Made by a program: the position numbers and the translations under genes | Notes under the pieces: model-generated | What the model saw: only the letters and a program-made list of their open reading frames with translations | Told to the model about the DNA's origin: nothing | Database searches by the model: none | Assembly (NCBI GenBank): GCA_007571275.1 | Contig: RKRS01000165.1 | Coordinates: 1 to 35,669 of the forward strand | DNA from: Dehalococcoidia bacterium | GTDB lineage: Bacteria > Chloroflexota > Dehalococcoidia > Bin125 | Direction of reading: 5' to 3' | DNA: 35,669 bases | Shown: piece after piece, positions 22,093-30,479 of the stretch | Numbering within the stretch: the stretch's first letter is position 1 | Layout of the letters: the number at the start of each line of letters is the position of its first letter

Positions 22093-23508
22093 GTGATCAC
22101 GAAACTGCGCAACGCCTACTACGGCTGGTATCTGCTGATCGCTGCGGTGATCGGCATGGCGATCGCGTCTGGCGTGTCCTTCTGGGTGCTGGGCTACTAC
22201 GTGACGCCGCTGGAGCAGGAGTTCGGCTGGTCACGCACGCTGTTGCAGACCGGTATCTCAGTCTCGCTGCTGGTCAGCGGGCTCGCCTCGCCCCTGGCGG
22301 GCAAAGTGGTCGACCGCTGGGGGCCGCGCCGCTCGATCATCTGGGGCACCGTCTTCACCTGCGCCTCCTACGTCCTGCTGGCGACAACGTCGTCGATCCT
22401 CGAGTGGTATCTCTACTTCGCGATCAACTCCTTCTGCCGCGGCTTCATGTTCTACATCCCCTTCCAGGTGCTGATCTCGCGCTGGTTCGACCGTAAGCGT
22501 GGTCGCGCCGTGGGGATCATGGCGATGGGCTTCTCACTGGGCGGCTTCCTGGCCGCGCCGATGCAGCAGATCATCGACAACATCGGCTGGGATGCATCGT
22601 TCCTGTTCGCCGCTGCGGTGCTGGCGGCGGTGTTCTTGCCGCTGGGCCTGTTCATCGTGCGCAATCACCCGAGCGAGAAGGGGCTGCAGGTCGATGGCGA
22701 ACACGCGCCTGCCGGCGCCAGTCCGCCGCAACCGCAGCAGCTCGGCGGTCTGACCGTGCGCGAGGCGATCCGCACACCCAACTTCTGGGTGATCGCGCTC
22801 GCCTTCGCCACCTTCTTCTTCGCCATGTTCGGCTGGATGTTCAATGGCACGCCGGTCTACGAGTCGATGGGCATCAGCCGTGAGACGATCTCGCTCTTGC
22901 TCACATTGCAGGCCGTGGGCGGACTGATCTCGCGTCCCACGTTCGGCCTGCTGGCGGAACGCATTCCCTCGATCGAGCTGGCCTCAGTGGGCCTGGCGGC
23001 GATCATGTCGCTGGGGATGCTGATCCTGCTTTTACTGCACGACGCCAACCTCACCCTGGCGATCGTGCTCTTCCTCTGCTGTTGGCTGGTCGGTTCCGCC
23101 GGCGGACCGGTGCTGGAGCCGCTGATTCTGCCCAAGACGTTCGGTCTCGCGCACTTTGGGGCGATCATGGGCACGCTGTTCATGATCGAGACCATCGGGC
23201 AGTTTCTCGTCCCGACCGTCGGCGGAGCAATCTACGAGCTGACCGGCTCGTACAACCTGCTGTTCATCGTCAACGTGGGCTGTCTGGTGTTGTCGATGCT
23301 CTTCTTCGGCACGGCGCACTTCCTCAGCAAGCCCTGGCAGGTGCGGCAGGCATTGCGCGTGCTGCGTCCGGTGGCGACGCGGTTGGTCGCGCGGATGGAG
23401 CCGCAGCACCAGTTCGGCAACGGGACGCGGGCCGTATCGACGAACGGGAAAAGCGCCGAACCGAGCAGCCCACCAATCGAGTCGGGGACGAGGCAAGGCC
23501 AAGGATGA
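22093..23508 (+). CDS. Major facilitator superfamily transporter, monocarboxylate/oxalate-formate type
   Basis: The roughly 471-residue protein has about 12 membrane helices. Its GWYLLIAAVIGMAIASGVSFWVLGYYVTPLEQEFGWSRT opening and the AGKVVDRWGPRR loop are typical of the oxalate/formate antiporter and monocarboxylate transporter branch. A hydrophilic central loop contains a Pro/Gln-rich segment, and the last 60 residues are polar. The substrate is probably an organic acid, by family only. The start is uncertain: GTG 22093 is chosen, with TTG 22090 immediately before it and no clear ribosome-binding site. It is convergent with the suf operon. Confidence 0.88.
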   Translation: MITKLRNAYYGWYLLIAAVIGMAIASGVSFWVLGYYVTPLEQEFGWSRTLLQTGISVSLLVSGLASPLAGKVVDRWGPRRSIIWGTVFTCASYVLLATTSSILEWYLYFAINSFCRGFMFYIPFQVLISRWFDRKRGRAVGIMAMGFSLGGFLAAPMQQIIDNIGWDASFLFAAAVLAAVFLPLGLFIVRNHPSEKGLQVDGEHAPAGASPPQPQQLGGLTVREAIRTPNFWVIALAFATFFFAMFGWMFNGTPVYESMGISRETISLLLTLQAVGGLISRPTFGLLAERIPSIELASVGLAAIMSLGMLILLLLHDANLTLAIVLFLCCWLVGSAGGPVLEPLILPKTFGLAHFGAIMGTLFMIETIGQFLVPTVGGAIYELTGSYNLLFIVNVGCLVLSMLFFGTAHFLSKPWQVRQALRVLRPVATRLVARMEPQHQFGNGTRAVSTNGKSAEPSSPPIESGTRQGQG

Positions 23509-23559
23509 GGCGAGTCTCCGTCCCCGCCTCCGAGCGTGGACCTGCTTGGGACGGGCGAC

Positions 23560-23865
23560 TTAGAAGATACCCAGCTCGAACTTGGCTTCGTCCGAGCACA
23601 TCTCACGCGGGTCCCAGGGCGGCGAGAAGACGATCTCCGACTCGACAATGTCAACACCGTCGACGGTCGAGGCGGCCTGCTCGACCTGCGCCTTGATCAT
23701 CGGGCCGACGGGACAGGCCGGCGAGGTCAGCGTGAACGACACCTTGACGGTGTCCTCGGCTGGCGTCTCAACGGCGTAGACCAGGCCGAGATCGACGATA
23801 TTGATACCGATCTCGGGGTCGAAGACCGTCTTCAGCGCCTCAAGCACTTCCTGTTCGGTAGCCAT
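23560..23865 (-). CDS. sufT: SufT-like MIP18/DUF59 iron-sulfur assembly factor
   Basis: The 101-residue protein is a MIP18/DUF59 domain on its own. It shows FDPEIGINIVDLGLVYAV (15-32) and SPACPVGPMIKAQVE with the conserved Cys51. SufT-type proteins help mature iron-sulfur proteins, especially aconitase-like or lipoyl synthase clients in Gram-positive bacteria. PaaD, another DUF59 protein, belongs to phenylacetate catabolism, but the position as last gene of a suf operon points to SufT. It follows sufU after 31 bases and is convergent with the MFS gene. Confidence 0.88.
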   Translation of the reverse strand: MATEQEVLEALKTVFDPEIGINIVDLGLVYAVETPAEDTVKVSFTLTSPACPVGPMIKAQVEQAASTVDGVDIVESEIVFSPPWDPREMCSDEAKFELGIF

Positions 23866-23896
23866 GTTCAGTCTCCTGTCCGAGAGGTGTTACCGG

Positions 23897-24406
23897 TCAC
23901 CCGCTGGTCACGCGGGTGGGAATATCGCTGTCGTCGTCGACGGCCTCGCCGGTTGCATTGGCCAACGCCTGATCGAGCACCTTCCAGGCGAGCAGCCCAC
24001 ACTTGATCCGTACCGGGAACCTGGCCACGCCCGAGAGCGCTTCCAGATCTCCCAGATCGACCGCATCGAGATCGAAGCTGTCGTCGGTCAGCATCTGCTG
24101 GACATGCTTCGACATCTCCCGCGCCGACTCAAGCGAGCGGCCGCTCATCGCCTCGGTCATCATCGAGGCCGAGCTTTGCGAGATGGAGCAGCCGCTGCCG
24201 CCGAAACCCATACCGCTCACCACGTTGTCGACAATCGCGACGGAGAGCTGAATTTCATCGCCGCAGGAGGGATTGAAGCCCTCGGCGGAGACCGTGGCGT
24301 CGTCGCGCTGTCCACGATTTCGCGGGCGTCGATAATGCTCAAGAATCACGTCACGGTAGAGATCGTCCAGATCGACGGGGTTCTGCGATTCCCGATTGCT
24401 TGCCAT
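23897..24406 (-). CDS. sufU: SufU iron-sulfur scaffold/sulfur-transfer protein
   Basis: SufU takes persulfide sulfur from SufS and passes it to SufBCD, using a zinc site. The 169-residue protein has LYRDVILEHYRRPRNRG, NPSCGD, GSGCSISQSSASMM and VRIKCGLLAWKVL, so the three cysteines and the aspartate of the zinc site are present. The start at 24406 follows a GCGGAG; a longer frame would overlap sufS. About 20 acidic residues after the conserved domain form a tail (EAVDDDSDIPTRVTSG) not usual in short SufU. It lies between sufS and sufT. Confidence 0.93.
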   Translation of the reverse strand: MASNRESQNPVDLDDLYRDVILEHYRRPRNRGQRDDATVSAEGFNPSCGDEIQLSVAIVDNVVSGMGFGGSGCSISQSSASMMTEAMSGRSLESAREMSKHVQQMLTDDSFDLDAVDLGDLEALSGVARFPVRIKCGLLAWKVLDQALANATGEAVDDDSDIPTRVTSG

Positions 24407-24425
24407 AGGTTGACTCCGCTTGGCC

Positions 24426-25670
24426 TTACCGATCAAATCCGAAGCGTTCGCCGGCCTCCAACAGGCCGTCTACCAGCGCGTCGACCTCTGAACGCTCGTT
24501 ATAGAGGTAGAAGGACGCCCGCGCGGTGGCAGGGACACCGAGCGTGCGCATCAACGGCTGCGCGCAATGATGCCCGGCGCGCACTGCAATCCCGGCCCGG
24601 TCGAGGATGGTCGCGATGTCGTGCGAATGGATGTCGCGGTAGTTGAAGGCGACGACTGCCGAGCGCTCAGCTGGATCGGACGGTCCGTAGATATCCAGAC
24701 CTTCCAGCCGTGACAACTGCTCGACCGCGTAGTGGGTCAACTCCGCGTCATGCGCTGCGATGGCGTCCATGCCGACATCGTTGAGGAACTCAAGCGCCGC
24801 GCCGAAGGCGATCACGTCGGCGATGTTCGGCGTGCCCGCCTCGAACTTGTGCGGGAGGGCGGCCCAGGACGATTCCTCGCGGGTGACCACGCTGATCATT
24901 TCTCCACCGCCGAGGAAGGGGTCGAGGTCGGCGAGTAACGCCTGGCGTCCCCAGAGCACGCCCACGCCGGTCGGGCCAAGCATCTTGTGCGCCGAGAATG
25001 CCAGGTAATCGACGCCGAGATCGTCAACGTTGACCGGGATGTGCGGAGCGCTTTGCGCGGCATCGACGATCATGGCGGCGCCGACTGAGCGTGCCATTTC
25101 AGCAATCTCGGCCACCGGCGCGACGCTGCCCAGCACGTTCGACATATGGACGATGGAGACGATTCGGGTGTTGGCGTTGATCACGGCACGCGCCGTGTCG
25201 ACATCGATCTGCTGATCGTCGTTCAGCTCGATGAAGCGCAGCGCCGCGCCAGTGCGTTGGGCCACCAGTTGCCAGGGAACGAGATTGGAATGGTGTTCGG
25301 CTGCGCTGAGCACGATCTCATCGCCCGGACGCAGGCGGTCGCCCAGCGTGTAGGCGAGCAGGTTGAGCGACTCGGTCGTATTGCGGGTGAACACGACTTC
25401 GCGGTGGCTCGCCGCGCCGATGAAGGCGGCGACCTGTTTGCGCACGCCTTCGTATGCGGCGGTCGCTTCCTCGGCCAGGGTATGCAGACCGCGATGGATG
25501 TTGGCGTTCGTGGTCGAGTAGTAGTGGCTGAGCGCATCAATCACTGACTGCGGCTTTTGCGTCGTGGCCGCATTGTCGAGGTAGACCAATGGTCGACCGT
25601 GCACCTCGCGCGCGAGGATCGGGAACTGCGCCCGGATCGCGGTGGTGTCGAGCGGCGTCAGCGTGGTCAT
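24426..25670 (-). CDS. sufS: Cysteine desulfurase SufS
   Basis: The roughly 414-residue group II cysteine desulfurase makes persulfide sulfur from cysteine. Visible features are YLDNAATTQKP, NTTESLNL, SAAEHHSNLVPWQ, the PLP lysine in FSAHKMLGPTG and the active cysteine in RAGHHCAQPLM. The ATG at 25670 puts the conserved domain about 10 residues in; no clear Shine-Dalgarno is seen. Only 10 bases separate it from the Rieske gene, so reinitiation after that stop may be used. Its partner SufU is next, as in Firmicutes-like systems. Confidence 0.95.
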   Translation of the reverse strand: MTTLTPLDTTAIRAQFPILAREVHGRPLVYLDNAATTQKPQSVIDALSHYYSTTNANIHRGLHTLAEEATAAYEGVRKQVAAFIGAASHREVVFTRNTTESLNLLAYTLGDRLRPGDEIVLSAAEHHSNLVPWQLVAQRTGAALRFIELNDDQQIDVDTARAVINANTRIVSIVHMSNVLGSVAPVAEIAEMARSVGAAMIVDAAQSAPHIPVNVDDLGVDYLAFSAHKMLGPTGVGVLWGRQALLADLDPFLGGGEMISVVTREESSWAALPHKFEAGTPNIADVIAFGAALEFLNDVGMDAIAAHDAELTHYAVEQLSRLEGLDIYGPSDPAERSAVVAFNYRDIHSHDIATILDRAGIAVRAGHHCAQPLMRTLGVPATARASFYLYNERSEVDALVDGLLEAGERFGFDR

Positions 25671-25680
25671 GTCAGTCAAT

Positions 25681-25995
25681 TCAGTCAATCTCGATCTGGA
25701 CGGCGCCGTCGGAGACTTGAACCGCAAAGCAGCGCACCTTACCGATGGCAGGTAGCGTCACCGCTCGGCCAGTGGTGACATCGAAGAGCGCTCCGTGACG
25801 CGGGCACTCGATGCGATCGCCGTCTAGCTCGCCCTCGCCGAGCGGACCGTCGTCGTGGGTGCAACGATTCTCGATCGCATACAGTTCACCATCGTCAACC
25901 CGGCAGAGGGCGATGCTTTGCCCATCGACCTCGACGACCCGCGCTGTGCCTGGTTCGATCTCATCCAATTGACCGACTCGCTCAAGGTGGGTCAC
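25681..25995 (-). CDS. Rieske-type [2Fe-2S] ferredoxin within the suf operon
   Basis: The 104-residue protein is a single Rieske domain. The cluster ligands are in C45-T-H47 (NRCTHDDGPLGEGE) and C64-P-R-H67 (CPRHGALFD). It resembles the small ferredoxins of aromatic dioxygenases, but no oxygenase gene is near. Such a gene between sufD and sufS also occurs in Actinobacteria and Chloroflexota. It may supply electrons for cluster assembly or be a client, which is inferred. Its GTG start overlaps the sufD stop (GTGA), showing coupled translation. Confidence 0.9.
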   Translation of the reverse strand: MTHLERVGQLDEIEPGTARVVEVDGQSIALCRVDDGELYAIENRCTHDDGPLGEGELDGDRIECPRHGALFDVTTGRAVTLPAIGKVRCFAVQVSDGAVQIEID

Positions 25996-27350
25996 GACAC
26001 ACCCTTCGGATCAAGCTGAATTTCGACCAGCTCGTCGATGACTTCTCGCATGTGCTCGTCAGCTACCCCGTCAGCAATCTCGGAGAGGAATCCGCGCACC
26101 ACCATCCGCTCAGCGACCCTGGGCGGAATACCGCGCGCCTGCAGATAGAAGAGCTGGTCGGGATCAACCGGGCCGACGGCGGCGGCGTGAGAGCACTTTA
26201 CGTCGTCAGCTTCGATCTCGAGCATCGGGATCGGGTCGGCGCCAGCGCCATCGTCGAGCAGCAGGTTGCGCATCGTCTGGTGCGCGTTGGTTTTCTGGCC
26301 CTCTGGCTCGATGCGGATGAGTCCATACTGCACAGCTTGCGAATCATCGGTCAGTACGCCACGAATGAGCAGATCGCTGGTCGCGCCGACGCCCTTGTGG
26401 TGCTGCGTGGTGACGTGCTCGATATGTTGCTTGCCGTCACCAACGAAGAGACCGCGGATCTCAGCGAATCCGCCGCTCTGCGACATATCCATGTCGATCC
26501 GCTGCTTGTCGAGGTCAGCGCCAAAGGCGGCGGTCGTCACGCGAATCGATGCATCGCGTCCGACCCGCCCACGCGTCGTCGAGATCGCGGCCGTCTGTCG
26601 ATGCCAGCGCTGGACGGAGGCAAACTGCAGGTGAGCGCCGTCCTGAGCGATCAGCTCGACGGAGGCGTGGATGAGTGGCGATTCGTCGAGGACAGCGCTG
26701 CGGTCGTTGGCGTCGCCGGCATCAATCAGCGAGACCTGTGATTCACGCTCGGCAACAATGAGGGTGTAGTGCCAGTGGTCGCCCTGGCTGACGTCCTGTG
26801 TAACCAGATAGAACAATGACTCGTCGACGACAACGCCACGAGGGGCGTAGACGAAGACGCCCTGGGTCCAGAGTGCGCGGCCAAAGGCGTCGTATCGATC
26901 CAGCGGCGGCCCGACGGCGCCAAGCCACTCCTGCAGCAGGCCTGGATGTTGGCGTGCGGCGACGGAGAGCGGTTGGATGATGACGCCATCGGCGGCGGCC
27001 CGTGCGGCGAGATCAGATGAGGCGACCCGGCCGTCGATCTGATGGACCAACCCGGCGTGGGCGTGGGGAGCAAAGACATGAGGCGGCGCGGTGATTTCCG
27101 CGCTATTGCCGAGCGCGGCGATCCGCCCGACTCGCGCGCGGCGGGGCAGGCGCTCTCGTGGGGTTCGACGCCAGGATTCTTCCTGTCCGGTCCACCACTC
27201 CATTCCAAGCGCATGCTCGAGGTTGGCCAGGCGGAAGGCCAACAGCCAGTCTGGCTCGCCCTTTGACCGACTCAGACTCGACACCTGAGCACGCAGGTCG
27301 TCGGGCTTGGTCTCCGCTGCAACTGGCGCGTCCAGCGCTGCCTGGATCAT
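25992..27350 (-). CDS. sufD: SufD, Fe-S assembly scaffold subunit
   Basis: SufD pairs with SufB on the SufC ATPase dimer to form the cluster scaffold. The roughly 452-residue protein has a variable N-terminal half and the conserved beta-helix half. The latter includes SQSGGFAEIRGLFVGDGKQHIEHVTTQHH, KTNAHQTMRNLLLDD and the VKCSHAAAVGPVDPDQLFYLQARGI block, whose Cys-Ser-His is the usual interface site. ATG 27350 has GAGGGG about seven bases upstream; an in-frame start at 27371 would add seven residues. It is 59 bases downstream of sufB. Confidence 0.92.
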   Translation of the reverse strand: MIQAALDAPVAAETKPDDLRAQVSSLSRSKGEPDWLLAFRLANLEHALGMEWWTGQEESWRRTPRERLPRRARVGRIAALGNSAEITAPPHVFAPHAHAGLVHQIDGRVASSDLAARAAADGVIIQPLSVAARQHPGLLQEWLGAVGPPLDRYDAFGRALWTQGVFVYAPRGVVVDESLFYLVTQDVSQGDHWHYTLIVAERESQVSLIDAGDANDRSAVLDESPLIHASVELIAQDGAHLQFASVQRWHRQTAAISTTRGRVGRDASIRVTTAAFGADLDKQRIDMDMSQSGGFAEIRGLFVGDGKQHIEHVTTQHHKGVGATSDLLIRGVLTDDSQAVQYGLIRIEPEGQKTNAHQTMRNLLLDDGAGADPIPMLEIEADDVKCSHAAAVGPVDPDQLFYLQARGIPPRVAERMVVRGFLSEIADGVADEHMREVIDELVEIQLDPKGVS

Positions 27351-27409
27351 CAACCGCCCCTCACTAACCACCCAATGGCTGTTGGGCGCAATCAGCCAGC
27401 TGGCTCGGA

Positions 27410-28825
27410 CTAGCCAATCGCGCCATCCATCTGCAGTTCAATCAGCCGGTTCATCTCGACCGCGTATTCGAGCGGAAGCGACTTGATAATTGGCTCAACG
27501 AAGCCGTTAACGATCATCTTGGTCGCTTCGCCCTCCGACAGCCCACGAGCCATCAGGTAGAAGAGCTGTTCGTCGCCAACCTTGGAGACCGTCGCTTCGT
27601 GGCCGATGTCGACGCGCTTCTCGTCGATCTCCATGACCGGGTAGGTGTCGGAGCGCGAGTGCTCATCGAGCATCAGCGCGTCGCAACGGACGTTGGAGCG
27701 GCAACCGTCGGCGCCGTCGTAGACCTTGAGCAGGCCGCGGTAGGTCGAGCGGCCGCCGTCCATCGAGAGTGACTTGGAAGTGATCACGGAGGTCGTGTTC
27801 GGCGCGGCGTGGACGATCTTGGCGCCGGCGTCCTGGTGCTGCCCCTGTCCGGCGGAAGCGATCGAGAGCACTTCACCGTGTGCGCCCGGCTCCATCAGGT
27901 AGACAGCCGGGTACTTCATGGTCAGCTTGGAGCCGAGATTGCCGTCGACCCAGGTCATCACCGCGTCCTGGTAGGCGGTCGCGCGCTTGGTGACCAGGTT
28001 GTAGACGTTGTTCGACCAGTTCTGGATCGTCGTGTAGCGGACGTTGGAGCCAGCCTTACAGACGATTTCGACGACGGCCGAATGCAGCGAGTCGGACGAG
28101 TAGATCGGCGCGGTGCAGCCTTCGACGTAGTGCACCTGCGCGCCCTCGTCGGCGATGATCAGCGTGCGCTCGAACTGGCCCATGTCCTCGGAGTTGATGC
28201 GGAAGTAGGCCTGCAGCGGGATATCGACGGTGACGCCAGGCGGAACGTAGATGAACGAACCGCCTGACCAGACCGCGGTGTTCAGCGCGGCGAACTTGTT
28301 GTCGTTGGGCGGAATCACGGTCGTGAAGTATTCGCGGACCAGTTCCGGGTACTCGCGCAGCGCCTGATCGGTGCCGAGGAAGAGGACGCCCTTCTCCTCG
28401 AGGTCTTCACGGATGTTGTGGTAGACGACCTCAGAGTCGTATTGCGCGCCGACGCCGGCCAGCAGTCCCTGCTTTTCGGCTTCAGGAATGCCGAGCTTGT
28501 CGTAGGTGTCCTTGATGTAGTCGGGGACGTCATCCCAGTCCGACTCGTCGCGGTCGGTGGCGCGGACGTAGTAGTGGATGTCGTTGAAGTCGATATCGCC
28601 CAGTTCGCCGCCCCACTCGGGCATTGGTCGAGCATTGAAGTGGTCGAGCGCCTTGAGCCGCAGCTTGCGCATCCACTCGGGCTCTTCCTTAATGTCGGAG
28701 ATCGTGTTCACGACCTCGCGCGAGAGACCCTTGGGCAGCTTGACCAGCGCCTCAACGTCGTCGTGGAAGCCGTACTCGTACTCGCTCCGGCGAGTGACCG
28801 GCGCGTCTGATGCGGGGGTGGTCAT
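27410..28825 (-). CDS. sufB: SufB, Fe-S assembly scaffold subunit
   Basis: The 471-residue protein is a typical full-length SufB. It shows GLSREVVNTISDIKEEPEWM, PPNDNKFAALNTAVWSGGSFIYVPPGV, YVEGCTAPIYSSDSLHSAVVEI and NLVTKRA. The C-terminal block is STYRGLLKVYDGADGCRSNVRCDALML, with the conserved cysteine pair and then GHEATVSKVGDEQLFYLMARG. SufB holds the nascent cluster in the SufBC2D complex. The ATG overlaps the sufC stop (ATGA), so SufC and SufB production is coupled. Confidence 0.96.
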   Translation of the reverse strand: MTTPASDAPVTRRSEYEYGFHDDVEALVKLPKGLSREVVNTISDIKEEPEWMRKLRLKALDHFNARPMPEWGGELGDIDFNDIHYYVRATDRDESDWDDVPDYIKDTYDKLGIPEAEKQGLLAGVGAQYDSEVVYHNIREDLEEKGVLFLGTDQALREYPELVREYFTTVIPPNDNKFAALNTAVWSGGSFIYVPPGVTVDIPLQAYFRINSEDMGQFERTLIIADEGAQVHYVEGCTAPIYSSDSLHSAVVEIVCKAGSNVRYTTIQNWSNNVYNLVTKRATAYQDAVMTWVDGNLGSKLTMKYPAVYLMEPGAHGEVLSIASAGQGQHQDAGAKIVHAAPNTTSVITSKSLSMDGGRSTYRGLLKVYDGADGCRSNVRCDALMLDEHSRSDTYPVMEIDEKRVDIGHEATVSKVGDEQLFYLMARGLSEGEATKMIVNGFVEPIIKSLPLEYAVEMNRLIELQMDGAIG

Positions 28826-29592
28826 GAGCTCAGCGCCCTTTCTCTGGTTCGTTCCATGAACGGTTCGTAGCCGCCACGCTCGAGCCGCTCGGCCAAACTG
28901 GCGTCGCCTGATTCCACAATGCGTCCATCAATCAGGACGTGAACATGGTCGGGCTGTACGTAGCGCAGAATCCGCTGGTAGTGAGTGATCAGCAGGATCG
29001 CGTTGTCATCGGAATGGAACGTGTTGATCCCTTCGCTGACAATCCGCAAGGCGTCGATGTCGAGGCCGGAGTCGGTCTCGTCCATCACGGCGACGAGCGG
29101 CTGGAGCAAGCCCAGCTGCAGGATTTCGGCGCGCTTCTTCTCACCACCGGAGAAGCCGTCGTTGACGTAGCGACGGACAAACTGCTCATCCATCTGCAGC
29201 CGACCGAGGACCTGATTCAATACTTGGCGGAACTCGCGCACGGGAATCTCTTCACCGCGCCGCGCGGTCATCGCCCGGCGCAGGAAGTTAATCATCGAGA
29301 CGCCGGGAATATCGGTCGGGTACTGAAAGGCGAGGAACAGCCCGGCGCGAGCGCGCTCGTCGGGCGCCAGCTCGATCACGCTCTCGCCAGCGAGGCGGAT
29401 ATCCCCGCCGTTGACGGTGTAACGCGGGTGCCCCATCAGTGCGTTGGCCAGTGTGCTCTTGCCCGAGCCGTTGGGCCCCATGATCGCGTGCACTTCACCA
29501 GGTCGGAGGGTCAGTGACAGGCCATTGACGATCTGTTTGTCCTCTACAGCGACCTGCAGCGCGTCAATCTCGAATAGTGGCGGCGGTGTCAT
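28822..29592 (-). CDS. sufC: SufC, ATPase of the Fe-S assembly complex
   Basis: The 256-residue ABC-type ATPase has Walker A GPNGSGKS at 39-46, the signature FSGGEKKRAEI, a Walker B region LVAVMDETDSGLDIDAL and the H-loop LLITHYQR. ETDSGLD in place of EPTSGLD is the hallmark of SufC and separates it from transport ATPases. SufC drives conformational change of SufB-SufD. It is the first structural gene after sufR, 49 bases downstream of it. Confidence 0.96.
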   Translation of the reverse strand: MTPPPLFEIDALQVAVEDKQIVNGLSLTLRPGEVHAIMGPNGSGKSTLANALMGHPRYTVNGGDIRLAGESVIELAPDERARAGLFLAFQYPTDIPGVSMINFLRRAMTARRGEEIPVREFRQVLNQVLGRLQMDEQFVRRYVNDGFSGGEKKRAEILQLGLLQPLVAVMDETDSGLDIDALRIVSEGINTFHSDDNAILLITHYQRILRYVQPDHVHVLIDGRIVESGDASLAERLERGGYEPFMERTRERALSS

Positions 29593-29641
29593 TCACCGTC
29601 TTCCTTTGCTTGTGCTCAACGTTAGTGGCCGCGAAGCGCCA

Positions 29642-30289
29642 CTAGACGGCCTGTTTGAATTCGGCGTCGAGCGAGATCGGGTGTAGCGGGACGACATAGA
29701 CGCAACCGTCATCGCCCTCGGCGAGACGCAGCGTCTGCTCAACTTCGACACCCAGTAGTTTCTCGATCACCAACCGATCGGCATCGCAGACGCAGGAACT
29801 CGTCGTCGCGGCGCCCAGATACGGACACGCGTTGTTGACCAGTCTGAGCTCGTTGTCGGTGCGTTGCCAGTGATCCAGAATGCCTTCCGGGCGCAAGGCG
29901 TCGACCACGGCGTCGACGCGCTGCTCGAGCGATCCATCGGGGACTTCCGCGCGGTGCGCGTCGGCGACCTGGTCAGCCAAGGCTTCCGACAGGGCAGACT
30001 GCTCGACCTGTAATCGGGTGATCTCGGTAAGCAGGCGCTCCGCCAGCTCGGGCGTGTGGTCACGCACCGCTCTGACGCCGGCGTCAGTCGCACGGTAGAG
30101 GTACGAGGGACGCCCGGGCCCACGCCGCAGCGCCTCGATCCGCAGCAATCCCTCAGCCTCGAGGCGATCGAGGTGTCGTCGCACCGTGGCGTCGGAAATG
30201 TCGAGTTCGTCGGATAGCTGCGCAACGGTGGCGCCGCCAAGCTCTACAACACGCTCGAGCAGACTTGTTCGAGTTTCTCGTGGTCGCAT
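29642..30289 (-). CDS. sufR: SufR-like winged-helix iron-sulfur regulator
   Basis: The 215-residue protein has an N-terminal winged HTH (LLERVVELGGATVAQLSDELDISDATVRRHLDRLEAEGLL, residues about 10-49) and the wing RRGPGRPSYLYRAT. Four cysteines near the C-terminus (155, 166, 168 and 196, in NACPYLG, SSCVCD and DDGCVY) resemble the cluster-binding part of SufR. In cyanobacteria and mycobacteria SufR with a bound cluster represses the suf operon. Its place as first gene of the operon, with an inverted repeat over the promoter, fits autoregulation. The exact cluster ligands are inferred. Confidence 0.87.
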   Translation of the reverse strand: MRPRETRTSLLERVVELGGATVAQLSDELDISDATVRRHLDRLEAEGLLRIEALRRGPGRPSYLYRATDAGVRAVRDHTPELAERLLTEITRLQVEQSALSEALADQVADAHRAEVPDGSLEQRVDAVVDALRPEGILDHWQRTDNELRLVNNACPYLGAATTSSCVCDADRLVIEKLLGVEVEQTLRLAEGDDGCVYVVPLHPISLDAEFKQAV

Positions 30290-30312
30290 GTGAGCCTCCC
30301 GCCCCCACTCGT

Positions 30313-30366
30313 TGTTGGCGATGGCCTGCCTTCAGGAGAGTGGCACTTACAAGTTTATCGCCAACA
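30313..30366. promoter_or_regulatory. 10-bp inverted repeat, candidate SufR operator
   Basis: TGTTGGCGAT (30313-30322) is exactly complementary to ATCGCCAACA (30357-30366), with 34 bases between them. The distal arm lies in the spacer of the candidate suf promoter, and the proximal arm lies 24 bases before the sufR ATG. The GTTG/CAAC cores recall the CAAC-N6-GTTG site of cyanobacterial SufR, but here they face the other way and are far apart. Confidence 0.5.
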
Positions 30367-30374
30367 GTCGGCAA
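30346..30374 (-). promoter_or_regulatory. Candidate suf operon promoter
   Basis: On the minus strand TTGCCG (30369-30374) is followed after 17 bases by TGTAAG (30346-30351), each 4/6 to the consensus. Transcription would start near 30338, giving a leader of about 50 bases before the sufR ATG. One arm of the inverted repeat fills most of the spacer, so a bound repressor would block RNA polymerase. Confidence 0.4.
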
Positions 30375-30386
30375 ATATATACAAAA

Positions 30387-30401
30387 CGTGAGAAAATCAC
30401 G
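30387..30401. promoter_or_regulatory. CGTGA-N5-TCACG palindrome upstream of the suf promoter
   Basis: CGTGA (30387-30391) and TCACG (30397-30401) are perfect arms 13 bases upstream of the candidate -35. The surrounding DNA is unusually AT-rich (AAATATATACAAAA). It may be a second regulator site. On the minus strand it is followed by TTTTGTATATATTT and could also act as a weak terminator for the ATPase gene upstream. Confidence 0.4.
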
Positions 30402-30479
30402 CGTAATCTCTCTTGCCGCTCCGTCATGTGTCGCCTGCGTGACGCAAGGCGCCGGATAGTCGCGAGGGGAAAGCGATGC

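Noticed and set aside
21897..22112. Cysteine-containing minus-strand frame with CVQC and CPRGNLC between the decarboxylase-like and MFS genes
   Set aside because: The cysteine spacing looks zinc-like, but the frame overlaps both neighbouring genes, its start lies inside the MFS gene and its C-terminal half is the shadow of a conserved gene.
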